A stretch of DNA of 64,000 nucleotides from Siphonodentalium dalli (lineage: Eukaryota; Mollusca; Scaphopoda; Gadilida; Siphonodentaliidae). The stretch spans positions 863,607 through 927,606 of the forward strand of contig CP136068.1 in NCBI GenBank assembly GCA_032622095.1, read 5' to 3'. Each line of letters begins with the position of its first letter. Within the stretch, counting starts at the first letter, position 1. The notes below the pieces were generated by a model. That model saw only the letters and a list, made by a program, of their open reading frames with translations. It was not told the DNA's origin and did no database searches. A program made the translations under genes and the position numbers. This document shows positions 44,990-55,245 of the stretch, piece after piece.

Positions 44990-45165
44990 TCCAAAATTTC
45001 AAAAACTTCAAAAACTTCAAAAATTTCCAAAACTTTCAAATATTTTAAAAATTTCCAAAACTTCCAAAACTTCCAATATTTCCAAAATTTCCAAAATTTC
45101 CAAAACTTCAAAAATTTCAAAAACTTCAAAAATTTCAAAAATTTCAAAAACTTCAAAAATTTCAA
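44990..45165 (+). repeat. Simple repeat (AAAATTTCC/AAAACTTC)n
   Basis: Nine-base units of 'aaaatttc/aaaacttcc' alternate for about 175 bp. All frames stay open, giving lysine/phenylalanine-rich artefacts on both strands. Confidence 0.95.
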
Positions 45166-45169
45166 TATA

Positions 45170-45800
45170 ATGAAGATGACGAGCAACCACTTTTCGACTG
45201 GCCTGAGGCATTACGTTATGGAATGAATAACAACAGCGGATCAGAATGCATACATATAGTACGTCACTTGGACATTTTATCAGTTTATCACGTGATCACT
45301 AAATGTGGCAATCGGGTATCCACCGATGCCTGCAATGTATTATTTATAATAATTGGACTCATTGATCTCACGTAAATAATACTCTTAGTTGTTCCAATAA
45401 AATAGTTATCAAATTCGATCACCAATAGATTTGACTGTGGAATATAATGACCTTTAACTTATTTATCGATCTAAAGGGACACTCATTATGCATGAATGTT
45501 GACAATACAAGCGCACGAATGAAGAGCGTTGAACATATACGAAATTACTACACGAATGAATTGAACCTTGAAATTTATATTTCACATCTTACCAACAACA
45601 GCTACAGACATAATCATAGTGTTATACTGTCTTGCATGTACACACGCTATGACATCATTAAAGGCGGACAATCCACTCACGGTGTGACAACAGATACAGA
45701 CATAGGCATAGTGTTATACAGTCTTCTTCTATGTACCCACGCTATGACACCATTAAAGTACATTGGATGTTAGGTCTATGACTCTTGAGTTTGCACCAAT
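45170..45800. other. Unique sequence and a copy of the 47-48 kb spacer
   Basis: 45470-45770 carries 'taaagggacactcattatg.atgaatgtt', 'cgaatgaagagcgtt', 'acgaaattactacacgaatgaa' and 'cagacataggcatagtgttatacagtc', which also occur at 47.04-47.42 and 48.12-48.52 kb. No gene. Confidence 0.55.
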
Positions 45801-45805
45801 CAATG

Positions 45806-46275
45806 AGCAAATGAGCAAAAAAAATGAGCAAATGAGCAAAAAAATGAGCAAATGAGCAAAAAAATGAGCAAATGAGCAAGAAAATGAGCAAAACATGAGC
45901 AAATGAGCAAGAAAATGAGCAAATGAGCAAGAAAATGAGCAAATGAGCAAAAAGATGAGCAAATGAGCAAGAAAATGAGCAAATGAGCAAGAAAATGAGC
46001 AATAAAAATGAGCAAATGAGCCAAAAAAATGAGCAAGAAAATGAGCAAATGAGCAAGAAAAGGAGCAAATGAGCAATAAAAATGAGCAAATGAGCAAGAA
46101 AATGAGCAAATGAGCAAGAAAATGAGCAAGAAAATGAGCAAATGAGCAATAAAAATGAGCAAATGAGCCAAAAAAATGAGCAAATGAGCAAAAAAAAGAA
46201 GAGCAAATGAGTAAGAAAATGAGCAAGAAAATGAGCAAATGAGCAAAATGAGCAAGAAAATGAGCAAGAGGTGAG
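45806..46275 (+). repeat. Minisatellite ATGAGCAA(A/G)
   Basis: About 470 bp of 9-bp and 17-19-bp units 'aaatgagcaaatgagcaag'. Three minus-strand frames stay open for over 150 codons (Leu/Phe/Ser/Cys-rich); they are products of the repeat. Confidence 0.95.
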
Positions 46276-46639
46276 CAAGTGATCATGTCGATAATAAAAA
46301 GCAGCATTTATAGATCGAAAAGAAATTTTGTCAGAATATTGTCATCAACTCAATCAAGATCTCAACGAAACGCATTATTGACATCGATAACTATCATGGT
46401 GCATTGGCATTCATGGCCAGACAAATTTAATTCGTGTGTCTACAATACAACCTACCTATCCAAATGTCAATGCAATTATGAGTGATTTCAATATGAGCAC
46501 TCTATTATATAGATATGTGTAACCTGGTGACATGATGAAATCGATTGTGATACAAAGCTAAAGTACCGCCCCATAGGGCAGATACATAGCTAAAGTACCG
46601 CTCATAGAGCAGAAGCTAAAATACCGCTCTAACGTTGTC
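46276..46639. other. Unique sequence, short triplicate near 46560
   Basis: Holds three copies of 'agctaaagtaccgc.c.atag.gcaga' at 46555-46630. No gene recognised. Confidence 0.45.
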
Positions 46640-46790
46640 TGAATCTACAGCCCCTTCATTATTATATCCGTGTTTGGTCAGTTTGACCATTTTCTTCATG
46701 ATCATGTTATGTATGGGTGATGTTTTCATTCGATGCTGGTATTCTATTAATCGTTCGTAACTTTTGAGAAAGAGGAACAACAACAATAAC
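46640..46790 (-). pseudogene. Decayed duplicate of the 48.7-kb terminal exon
   Basis: About 125 bp matches 48765-48890 (encoding FLKSY.RLIEYQHR.KTS and KKMVKLTKHGYNNE on the minus strand) with several changes. Its 5' side is replaced by a (CAA)n/(CCG) microsatellite at 46780-46815, and its 3' side lacks the C-terminal codons and the AATAAA of the intact exon. A dead paralogue. Confidence 0.8.
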
Positions 46791-46832
46791 AACAACAACA
46801 ACCGCCGCCGTAGCGTGACGAGCAAAATGTGA

Positions 46833-48674
46833 TGTTTACACACTTAAGCTCTGGATAAACAATACATATCGCATCTGCAGCAGTCTACTTCGTTGTGAAT
46901 TAAGTCACTCTGGGTTAGTTGACTACATGCATGCACACACAACACAGCCGAGGGTTATTGTAATTTAATGAAAATGTCACACCGAGGTACGCCATCTTGA
47001 TTGCTTTCAAAAAATAGTGCAACTTACCTGTTGGTAATTACTCATACGAATGAAGAGCGTTTAACTGATACGAAATTACTACACGAATGAACTGAGTCTT
47101 GACATTTATATTTCACATCTTTCTTAAATGTTCCAACACATACAGACATAGACATAGTGTTATACAGTCGTATATGTACACACGCTACGACACCATTAAA
47201 GGTGGACAATACACTCACGATGTGACAACATATACAGACATAGGCATAGTGTTATACAGTATTATATGTACCAACGCTATGACATAATTAAAGGGGGGTA
47301 ATGCACGCACGGTGTGGAATGTTAAAGTGACACGAGGTAAGGGACGTTATGTAATATTGGTGTGTGAATATTAAAGGAGCACAATGCACTCTAAAGGGAC
47401 ACACGGCACTCATTATGAATGAATGTTAAAGAAACACAATACACACGCAGTGGGTGAAAGTTAAAAAGACACAGAACAATATTTAAACTTAAAATTTTAG
47501 GGCTCTTAATGTACCATTTATGTATCGTTTCTCGCTCTACAATCTCCCATCCCCACTTATAGATATATAACGAAGACGAGAATAACATGTTGATGTTTTC
47601 ATGTTTAAGCTCAGGTATGACTCAAATTGTATCAATGGTACATATATGTGCATCTTATCACGTGGCGATCAAAATGTGATGTTTACACACTTAAGCTCTG
47701 AATAAACTATACATATCGCATCTGAATGAATTTCTGGAATGTAGGTTAGCCATGCGTTCACAGACACTGGAATACAATAGTCACTGTCTATAGAGAAGTA
47801 TGACCTTGTACGTAAATAATAAAGCGCGTTATCGAGTCTATTCATTCTCAATAATAGATGGTCATTTAGTCAAAACAATATGGTGTCATTTATCCCCCAC
47901 ATATTGGAGCCACACATTACTTGATGTTCACTTATACAGTTGTATGTCAATTATCAGTGTAGTGTCAGTGTACTTCATTGTGAATTAAATCACTCTGGGT
48001 TATTTGACTATAAACTATAAACCTGTTACACCACAGCCGAGGGTTATTGTAATTTAATGAAAATGTCACACCGAGGTACGCCATGTTGATTGGTTTCAAA
48101 AATAGTGCAACTTACCTGTTGGTAATTACTCATACGAATGAAGAGCGTTTAACTGATACGAAATTACTACACGAATAAACTGAGTCTTGACATTTATATT
48201 TCACATCTTTCTTAAATGTTCCAACACATACAGACATAGACATAGTGTTATACAGTCTTATATGTACACACGCTACGACACCATTAAAGGTGGGCGTTAC
48301 ACTCACGATGTGACAACATATACAGACATAGGCATAGTGTTATACAGTCTTCTATGTACCAACGCTATGACATAATTAAAGGGGGATAATGCACGCACGG
48401 TTTGGAATGTTAAAGTGACACGAGGTAAGGGACGTTATGTAATATTGGTGTGTGAATATTAAAGGAGCACAATGCGCTCTAAAGGGACACAAGACACTCA
48501 TTATGAATGAATGTTAACAATACACACGCAGTGGGTGAAAGTTAAAAAGACACAGAACAATAATTAAACTTCAAATTTTAGGGCTCTTAATGTACCATTT
48601 ATGTATCGTTTCTCGCTCTACAATCCCCCTCCCCACTTATAGGTATATAACGAAGACGAGAATAACATGTTGAT
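46833..48674 (+). repeat. Complex 1.1-kb tandem duplication
   Basis: 46945-47594 and 48034-48674 are near-identical (offset 1089 falling to 1080 through small indels), from 'cagccgagggttattgtaa' to 'aataacatgttgatg'. A further stretch 'tgatgtttacacacttaagctct' repeats at 46833 and 47682. Units include degenerate words of the form TTAAAGG..CACAAT.CAC. The right copy abuts the terminal exon, so the duplication carried 3' gene flank. Confidence 0.85.
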
Positions 48675-48678
48675 GAAG

Positions 48679-48684
48679 TTTATT
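48679..48684 (-). terminator. Poly(A) signal AATAAA
   Basis: Canonical AATAAA on the minus strand 5 nt after the stop at 48690. An unusually short 3' UTR is implied, or a further signal lies beyond. Confidence 0.55.
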
Positions 48685-48689
48685 GAAAT

Positions 48690-49023
48690 TTAATCATTGT
48701 CAGAAGCTTCGACCGTTAGATTTATTTCTAGGAGTTTCTTGAATTTTATCATCGCTTCATCCGCAGCCCATTCATTATTATATCCGTGTTTGGTCAGTTT
48801 GACCATTTTCTTCATGATAGCGTTATGTATGCGGGATGTTTTCAATCGATGCTGGTATTCTATCAATCGTCTGTAACTTTTGAGAAAGAGAGAAAACTCT
48901 GTGTCGACGCGTTCTAGCTGAGCTTTTCCCTCAGCCTCTTCTCCCGACACGCCCTCTTCTTCCATCAGTTGATCAAACTTATCAGACAATGCTTTCACAT
49001 CATCGATGACGCGTTTCATCCAC
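48690..49023 (-). CDS. Terminal exon of an unidentified host gene
   Basis: Minus-strand exon with acceptor 'gtttgtactag|GTGG', 110 codons and stop TAA (48690-48692), followed 5 nt later by AATAAA (48679-48684 on this strand). The peptide is helical and charged: WMKRVIDDVKALSDKFDQL, an acidic EEEGVSGEEAEG loop, LERVDTEFSLFLKSYRRLI, RIHNAIMKKMVKLTKHGY and FKKLLEINLTVEASDND at the C-terminus. The family is not recognised. The duplicate exon at 46.7 kb, and the CARD exon on the same strand 5.5 kb downstream, suggest a locally amplified gene family, possibly CARD proteins with this C-terminal helical domain. Sequence above 49023 in this frame is intron. Confidence 0.65.
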
Positions 49024-49295
49024 CTAGTACAAACGCTATCGCATGCCAAATGGGGTGGGATGCTGAAAAATCGCAAGCCAATTTGCGCGCGATTTAGTTT
49101 GCCGTGTCCCGCGTGACTCAGCATCGCATGCGAATATGTTTCGATTGTAAAATTCAAAGAAATGTAACTCTAACATACCCGTTATTTAGTAAAAAATCAT
49201 ACCAAAAGAATGACACCACAAAGAGACACGTTTCAAAAACACTATAGGAAAAATCACTTTTAGGGTGGGTGGGCTTGGGGGAGGCGGACATCACT

Positions 49296-49694
49296 GTCTA
49301 AGACCTGTTAAAAACACAAAATTCAAACTGTTATTGAAGCGCCGCAGGCGCGTTAAGCAACGTCACCCCTGTCTAAGACCTGTTAAAAACACAAAATTCA
49401 AACTGTTATTGAAGCGCCGCAGGCGCGTTAAGCAACGTCACCCCTTTTTCAAATTGATATCGAGGCAGTCAGGTCGCGCCAGCGACCGCTGCCGCGGGGG
49501 CCTGATGGCTCATAAAAACAACTCTATATATGTCTAAGACCTGCTAAAAACACAAAATTCAAACTGTTATTGAAGCGCCGCAGGCGCGTTAAGCAACGTC
49601 ACCCCTTTTTCAAATTGATATCGAGGCAGTCAGGTCGCGCCAGCGACCGCTGCCGCGGGGGCCTGATGGCTCATAAAAACAACTCTATATATAA
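49296..49694 (+). repeat. 160-bp GC-rich tandem repeat
   Basis: Three units beginning 'gtctaagacctg.taaaaacacaaaattc' at about 49296 (shortened, 74 bp), 49370 and 49531. Each contains the palindrome GCGCCGCAGGCGC, 'cagtcaggtcgcgccagcgaccgctgccgcgggggcctgatggc' and an end 'aactctatata'. Plus-strand frames give arginine-rich artefacts (KRRRRVKQRHP). GC content and CpG density are far above the surroundings. Confidence 0.9.
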
Positions 49695-49704
49695 GCGCCC
49701 GCGG

Positions 49705-49893
49705 CTACCACTTTATAGCATCAAGGGTAGACTGAGCAAATCGAGACGGGATGCTGGTCCCGCCAAACTCTCCAGACGGCATCGACATATCAAAACGCAT
49801 GCGATTCTCGCCTATCGTATCCGTATTTGGACGAGATTGTAAGACCATAGCCTGCCCCGTATCATCATAATATTTTAAGCGATCGTGTGTGCG
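49705..49893 (-). CDS. Unidentified minus-strand ORF beside the GC-rich repeat
   Basis: Open from after a stop near 49893 to TAG at 49705-49707, with an internal Met at 49848. The last 40 residues read GENRMRFDMSMPSGEFGGTS then IPSRFAQSTLDAIKW. Composition is protein-like, unlike the Arg-rich frame on the opposite strand. I recognise no family. It may be the 3' end of a gene, viral-like or cellular, whose downstream side was amplified into the 160-bp repeat. Confidence 0.35.
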   Translation of the reverse strand, partial: RTHDRLKYYDDTGQAMVLQSRPNTDTIGENRMRFDMSMPSGEFGGTSIPSRFAQSTLDAIKW

Positions 49894-51640
49894 ATCGGTT
49901 TAACAAGCCAGTATATCCCTCAATTACTTTATTTCACTGAGTTTGATTACGGAAATTCGTAATTTAATTGACGCCATTTTATGGCTCCAGTCATAAATTC
50001 AATTTATATCAAATTATTAACTTTTAAATTATTAAATTTTAAGATAGCCTATTAACCTGAGCGTTTACAGAATACATGTTCGACTCAAATTACTTATGTT
50101 TCTATATATTATCGATATTAGATCGTTGTTGTCACCGGAAATGTAATGAAAATGGCGTACAGTACCCCTTTAAAGACATCATTGGAATAAACTCGAAAGA
50201 AGTAAAACTACAGCCACATACTAGGCAGCTGACTTCCGAAAAAAAATCAACACTTGGCTGAGGGTTGTGTTGGCATAAATAATTCATTCTGTTTGGTCAT
50301 GGTGTCACTGCATGTAGTGTTGATAACATGGTGCGTACTTTCGTGCACATTCGGCCTGGCACATGTATATTTCTTACAAGTATTTCAACACCGTCGATGT
50401 TACCATAATTTGTTGCTTTGCATAATTATGAGTAATGATTTTGATGTTGGTCACCCGCATGTAATATATATCCGTATAAAACAGGTCTACTACGTTCTAG
50501 TTGCCTATATTCAGTCCAGCCTTCACATGTATGTAACTCATCAACATATACATCTGCTTCCCCCTGTGGTTCGCTATAAACTCAGTACTATTTTTCGCTC
50601 GGTTTTAAATTCGCACACAGATGAGTGCGTGAAAAATAGCACTGCGCGAATTTAAATACGATTAAGGTATAAGTTTTACTCTGAAAATGAGTACAACAGA
50701 TTCCAACTGAGAACGCTCTTTATAACCTAACACATTTGGTCGGCGAAAATTGGACGCTCTTTATAAGAGGCGACCATTGATTTTTTCGCCAGGCTGACAA
50801 ATAAATCCAAACGTGTTAAAACTTCATCTTTCGAAAGTCGGTATATGGCTATCAAAACCTCACATCCGTGGGATGTTGTGTCCGGTTTAATTTTTTTGGT
50901 GGTATGAAAAACAAACAGATGATGGTTTTAAGGTGTCAAATTTGACATTGCATCTTTAAGTTTGGCTTATTTGCCAAGAAATGCCTGCATTCTATATATA
51001 TACGCACTTACCAGTGTCTGGTCTATAATATCTCCCGAATTAGTCCATGAGTCCACAAGCAACAACCTCGGGATAAAATTCCAAAATGTTATTTGCGACG
51101 TAGACTGCTATAGGTATATAATTCCCCGTAAGTTTAACTTCCAGCTACACATCCTGGTGTCATATGCACTTACTCGTTTGACTACGACTAATGGATAGTT
51201 TTACCTAGTGAATTAATTTTGCATTTGAGTGTGTATATTTCTAAAGAGTGCTCCATGCATGTGAAATCTATCAATAATTGTTTTCTAAATTTCAGTGTAA
51301 TTATACTGCCATTATAAGTTTTGTAGTAAACAAAGCTCAACGTATATGAAGGTGAAGTTTTAACATGTTCTTGATGTTTGTCAGGCAAGTCAATATTACA
51401 ATGATCGTACCTGATAAAAATCGTCCATGATTTAGTTTCTCAAAAGCAGTGGACGATAAAGAACTTCTCAATTAGGTTTCGTTCATTACACTGGCAAGTT
51501 TGCATGGCATTTTCTCAGAATATGGCAGAATATGAACGGCAACATACGTATACATTGCATGTTTACCAAAGCTAACGACATGTGGAGTAAAATTTTGGTA
51601 GTTCCACGCAGCCAATACGCCAAGGATTATATAGCAAACT
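49894..51640. other. Unique sequence, no confident gene
   Basis: A plus ORF of 133 codons at 50254-50655 is Cys/His/Tyr-rich with no domain. TTAA sites with inverted-terminus-like words occur at 50162-50175 ('gtacccctttaaag') and 50945-50958 ('ttgcatctttaag'), possibly the edges of further TTAA elements, unpaired here. ACGCTCTTTATAA occurs twice near 50713 and 50745. Confidence 0.4.
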
Positions 51641-51644
51641 ATAT

Positions 51645-52100
51645 GTAATCGGGGTTCACGATTAGATGGCTATTGGCATCTAATCGCGAGCACAGGTGGC
51701 ACGTGATGTTCGATTGAATATCAGAATGTTGGGTATCATATAATCCCATATCCCATAATATGTCAAATATAGCGAATTATCGAAATATGAAATACAACGA
51801 AAAAGATATTTGAAGAGGTGTTTTTGACGAAATAACGGACATATTTGGACAAGAGCCGAAGTGTTTTAAAGAGCGTAACCCAAACCTCCCCAAGCCCACC
51901 CACCCAATAGAAGAATTTCACCATAGTTGATCTATTGTGGTGTTGCAATTTCTCATACAAATCGCCGTTATTTCGTCAAAGTACATTCGTTATAGAGTTA
52001 TTACCCTTCAGATTAAATATCATATTCAATCGAAACAACGCGTGCCTCTCGTGGTCGCGATTATATGCCAATAGCCATCTAATCGTGAACCCCGATTGAC
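51645..52100. mobile_element. Inverted-repeat element, AATCGGGGTTCACGATTAG termini
   Basis: Arms of about 75 bp at 51645-51720 and 52020-52100: 'aatcggggttcacgatta' with 'gatggctattggca', the arms ending near 'gattgaatatca'. The arms are inverse with scattered mismatches. The interior has 'gacgaaataacgga' and 'aagcccacccaccca', shared with 26.6-26.74 kb. No coding sequence; flanking duplication not resolved. Confidence 0.75.
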
Positions 52101-52350
52101 TATCTTTCGGTAGTCAAACGTGTGCGTTTTAGGTGTTCCACGTGTAACGGTGCTGTTAACACATTGCTTCAAAATACCTGTATGTTTATTCTTTCGAGAT
52201 AAGTGCATGATATTTACTAGCAAATTTCGATACTAGTGGAACTATATAGTTTGTACTTCTCTTACTATCTGTGGTATAGATGCATTTTATAAGCATTTAT
52301 ACATTCTGTTTATGGTACATTGTATAGCTTTCTGTACCGAAATTCCTGCA

Positions 52351-52413
52351 AATGAATGCCTGGCAAAAGGATGCCTGGCAAATGAATGCCTGGCAAATGA
52401 ATGCCTGGCAAAT
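52351..52413 (+). repeat. 15-bp minisatellite
   Basis: Four copies of 'aatgcctggcaaatg' with one variant ('aaaagg'). Open in all frames; not coding. Confidence 0.92.
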
Positions 52414-52509
52414 TTGCGAGTATATGAACGTATACCTTTATGCTCGTTTGTTCTCGGGAAGCGTGACCACACGACCCAGGTTGTCCCATATTTTGAGTAA
52501 ATATGTTTA

Positions 52510-53291
52510 TCTCATATATATTTTGAAGACCTCTGTTTGTTTGTCTGTCTGTCTGTCTGTATGTCTGTCATTAATACAAATCTACGATTCTCGACCGATC
52601 GGGACGAAACTTGGTACGTGTGTGTAGTTTGACCAGGCGGTGGACGTTGTCGTATTGGCGAGCCCGTGCGGCGCCCGCTTCGCGCATGCGCAGACGAGAT
52701 CTCGGAAACGGGTGGAGCTATCGACTTGAAATTTGCTATGTGAATGTACCTTGCCCCGGATACGAATTTTATCGGGTCGACGAGCCCGTGCGACGCCAGC
52801 TTCGCGCATGCGCAGACGAGATCTCGGAAACGGGTGGAGCTATCGACTTGAAATTTGCTATGTGAATGTACCTTGCCCCGGATACGAATTTTATCGGGTC
52901 GACGAGCCCGTGCGACGCCAGCTTCGCGCATGCGCAGACGAGATCTCGGAAACGGGTGGAGCTATCGACTTGAAATTTGCTATGTGAATGTACCTTGCCC
53001 CGGATACGAATTTTATCGGATCGACGAGCCCGTGCGACGCCAGCTTCGCGCATGCGCAGACGAGATCTCGGAAACGGGTGGAGCTATCGACTTTAAATTT
53101 GCTATGTGAATGTATCTTGCCCCGGATACGAATTTTATCGGGTCGCCGATCCCGTGCGACGCCAGCTTCGCGCATGCGCAGACCAGATCTCGGAAACGGG
53201 TGGAGCTATCGACTTGAAATTTGGTTTTGAATAGCCCGGACTTGAAATTTGGTTTTTGAATAGCCCGGACAACGTCGGGCTCATCGGCTAG
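52510..53291 (+). mobile_element. Helitron-like unit 1
   Basis: Starts TCTCATATATATTTTGAAG after an A (52509) and ends with a GC stem (GCCCG...CGGGC, 53264-53281 region), then 'tcatcggCTAG' (53288-53291). Near the 5' end is a (GTCT)n microsatellite; the centre is an array of about five 122-bp repeats (52660-53220, 'cttcgcgcatgcgcagacgagatctcgg' core). 5' TC, 3' stem plus CTRR, a microsatellite and a central tandem array match non-autonomous Helitrons/Helentrons (DINE/HINE or bivalve 'pearl'-like elements). No Rep/helicase gene. Confidence 0.75.
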
Positions 53292-53679
53292 TCTCATATA
53301 TATTTTGAAGACCTCTGTTTGTTTGTCTGTTTGTCTGTATGTTTGTCTGTCATTTATACAAATCTACGATTCTCGACCGATCGGGACGAAACTTGGTACG
53401 TGTGTGTAGTTTGACCAGGCGGTCGACGTTGTCGTATTGACGAGCCCGTGCGGCGCCCGCTTCGCGCATGCGCAGACGAGATCTCGGAAACGGGTGGAGC
53501 TATCGACTTGAAATTTGCTATGTGAATGTATCTTGCCTCGGATACGAATTTTATCGGGTCGCCGAGCCCGTGCGACGCCAGCTTCGCGCATGCGCAGACC
53601 AGATCTCGGAAACGGGTGGAGCTATCGACTTGAAATTTGGTTTTTGAATAGCCCGGACAACGTCGGGCTCATCGGCTAG
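53292..53679 (+). mobile_element. Helitron-like unit 2
   Basis: Begins TCTCATATATATTTTGAAG directly after CTAG of unit 1 and ends CTAG at 53676-53679. Same 5' region, (GTTT/GTCT)n tract and 3' stem, but only about 1.5 of the 122-bp repeats. Confidence 0.75.
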
Positions 53680-54522
53680 TCTCATATATATTTTGAAGAC
53701 CTCTGTCTGTATGTCCTTTATAGAATCGAAAACGGGTTGACCGATCGAGACCAACCTTCCTATCCAAAGGTAAAATCCCACGGGAATCGTCGACGTCGCA
53801 CTTTGGAGAAGCCCAGATCACCCATTCTCCACTCTCAGTCACAAAAAACGGCACTGCGGTGGTTAATCAAGTGATAATTTAATGAGCGTTTGTTTTTGAC
53901 GCATCGCTATAAAGAGCGTTTGTTTACAATTCAACGTTATTAGCATCTGCAGAGAGATATACGGGAACAATACTGCAGAGAGATATGAGGGCCATAGTAC
54001 TCTTACAACATTTCTGCAATATAATTGCCTCAAAGTGTTCAGCATCATTGTTATAGTATGTATGACTCTTATGTCAGGGCTTAGGGGGGTAGTTAGGGTG
54101 GATATAGGCATAATGCTTCTCAGAAATCCCGGTTACAAACCAACACTCACAATTTCGTCTTTTGCATCAGATACCAACGCCACTGGTTCAAGATGTGTGT
54201 AGTTTGACCAGGCGGGTGGAGCTATCGACTTGAAATTTGCTATGTGAATGTATCTTGCCCCGGATACGAATTTTATCGGGTCGCCGAGTCCGTGCGACGC
54301 AAGCTTCGCGCATGCGCAGACGAGATCTCGGAAACGGGTGGAGCTATCGACTTGAAATTTGCTATGTGAATGTATCTTGCCCCGGATACGAATTTTATCG
54401 GGTCGCCGAGCCCATGCGACGCAAGCTTCGCGCATGCGCAGACCAGATCTCGGAAACGGGTGGAGCTATCGACTTGAAATTTGGTTTTTGAATAGCCCGG
54501 ACAACGTCGGGCTCATCGGCTA
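53680..54522 (+). mobile_element. Helitron-like unit 3
   Basis: Begins TCTCATATATATTTTGAAG at 53680 and ends 'catcggcta' at 54522, with the final G lost. The middle (53880-54190) contains unrelated sequence with GAGCGTTTGTTT words, then two 122-bp repeats. Confidence 0.65.
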
Positions 54523-55239
54523 TCTAATATATATTTTGGGACTTCTGTTTGTCTGTTAGCTATGGCCGGGAAAACTGCCGGACGGATTTCGACCAAACTT
54601 CCTATCTAAAGGTAAAATCCCAGATGAAGTGTCGTCGCATTGCTTTTGAGAAGCTCCGAGCACTCATTCTCCATTCCCACTGCCGTCGTCTTGGAATTGT
54701 GGGGTTAATCGCGTGATAGTTAAAGAGCGTGTCGTTGATAAAGAGCGTGTCTGTGTACAGACATGAGCGTGTGTGTCTGTGTCCAGACATGAGCGTGTTG
54801 TGTGATCCTTATGTCTGTTTTCGTACTTAGGGGTTCCTAGGAATGGGGGAGATTTTCATCGGGTCAGTTTTTCCGCCCGAGGTGACCTTCACCTTGAAAC
54901 GAGTAACCACAAATGATATATATGTATGTGTGTGTCCGTTATAGACTCGAAAACAGCCCTACCGATTGAGTGCAAACTTGCTGCCTAGGGGCACTTTTGT
55001 CCGGGAAGTCTCATGGACCAGTCAAATTGTGACCCCGACCGACCTGACGTTAACCTTCAAAATGGTCAATTCAAGGTCAAATCGTGTAAAACTGACGGAT
55101 TTCGACGAAATTTGATACCTATGGGTACTTTTGTCCGGGGAGTGTTTTGGACGGGTCAAATCGTGACTCCGACCTGACCTTGACCTTCAAAATGGTCAAT
55201 TCAAGGTCAAAGTCCGGAGGAAGTCGGGTCACCTGCTAG
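54523..55239 (+). mobile_element. Helitron-like unit 4 (different interior)
   Basis: Begins TCTAATATATATTTTGGG and ends 'gtcacctgCTAG' (55236-55239), followed by T. The interior has two modules with 'gaccttgaccttcaaaatggtcaattcaaggtcaaa' in place of the 122-bp repeats. Ends are related to units 1-3, the interior is not. Confidence 0.65.
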
Positions 55240-55245
55240 TATTAT

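Noticed and set aside
44842-45226. ORFs of about 100 codons rich in Lys/Phe/Asn on both strands
   Set aside because: Translation of the 9-bp AAAATTTCC-type simple repeat.
45742-46307. Three overlapping minus-strand ORFs of 155-184 codons
   Set aside because: Products of the ATGAGCAA minisatellite; all three frames are open and the peptides are Leu/Phe/Ser/Cys repeats.
49265-49842. Arginine-rich plus-strand ORFs (KRRRRVKQRHP)
   Set aside because: Encoded by the 160-bp GC-rich tandem repeat; one depends on a TTG start. The opposite-strand frame is more protein-like.
52512-53297. Series of 75-139-codon ORFs on both strands
   Set aside because: Translations of the 122-bp tandem repeat in Helitron-like units; periodic and mirrored on both strands.
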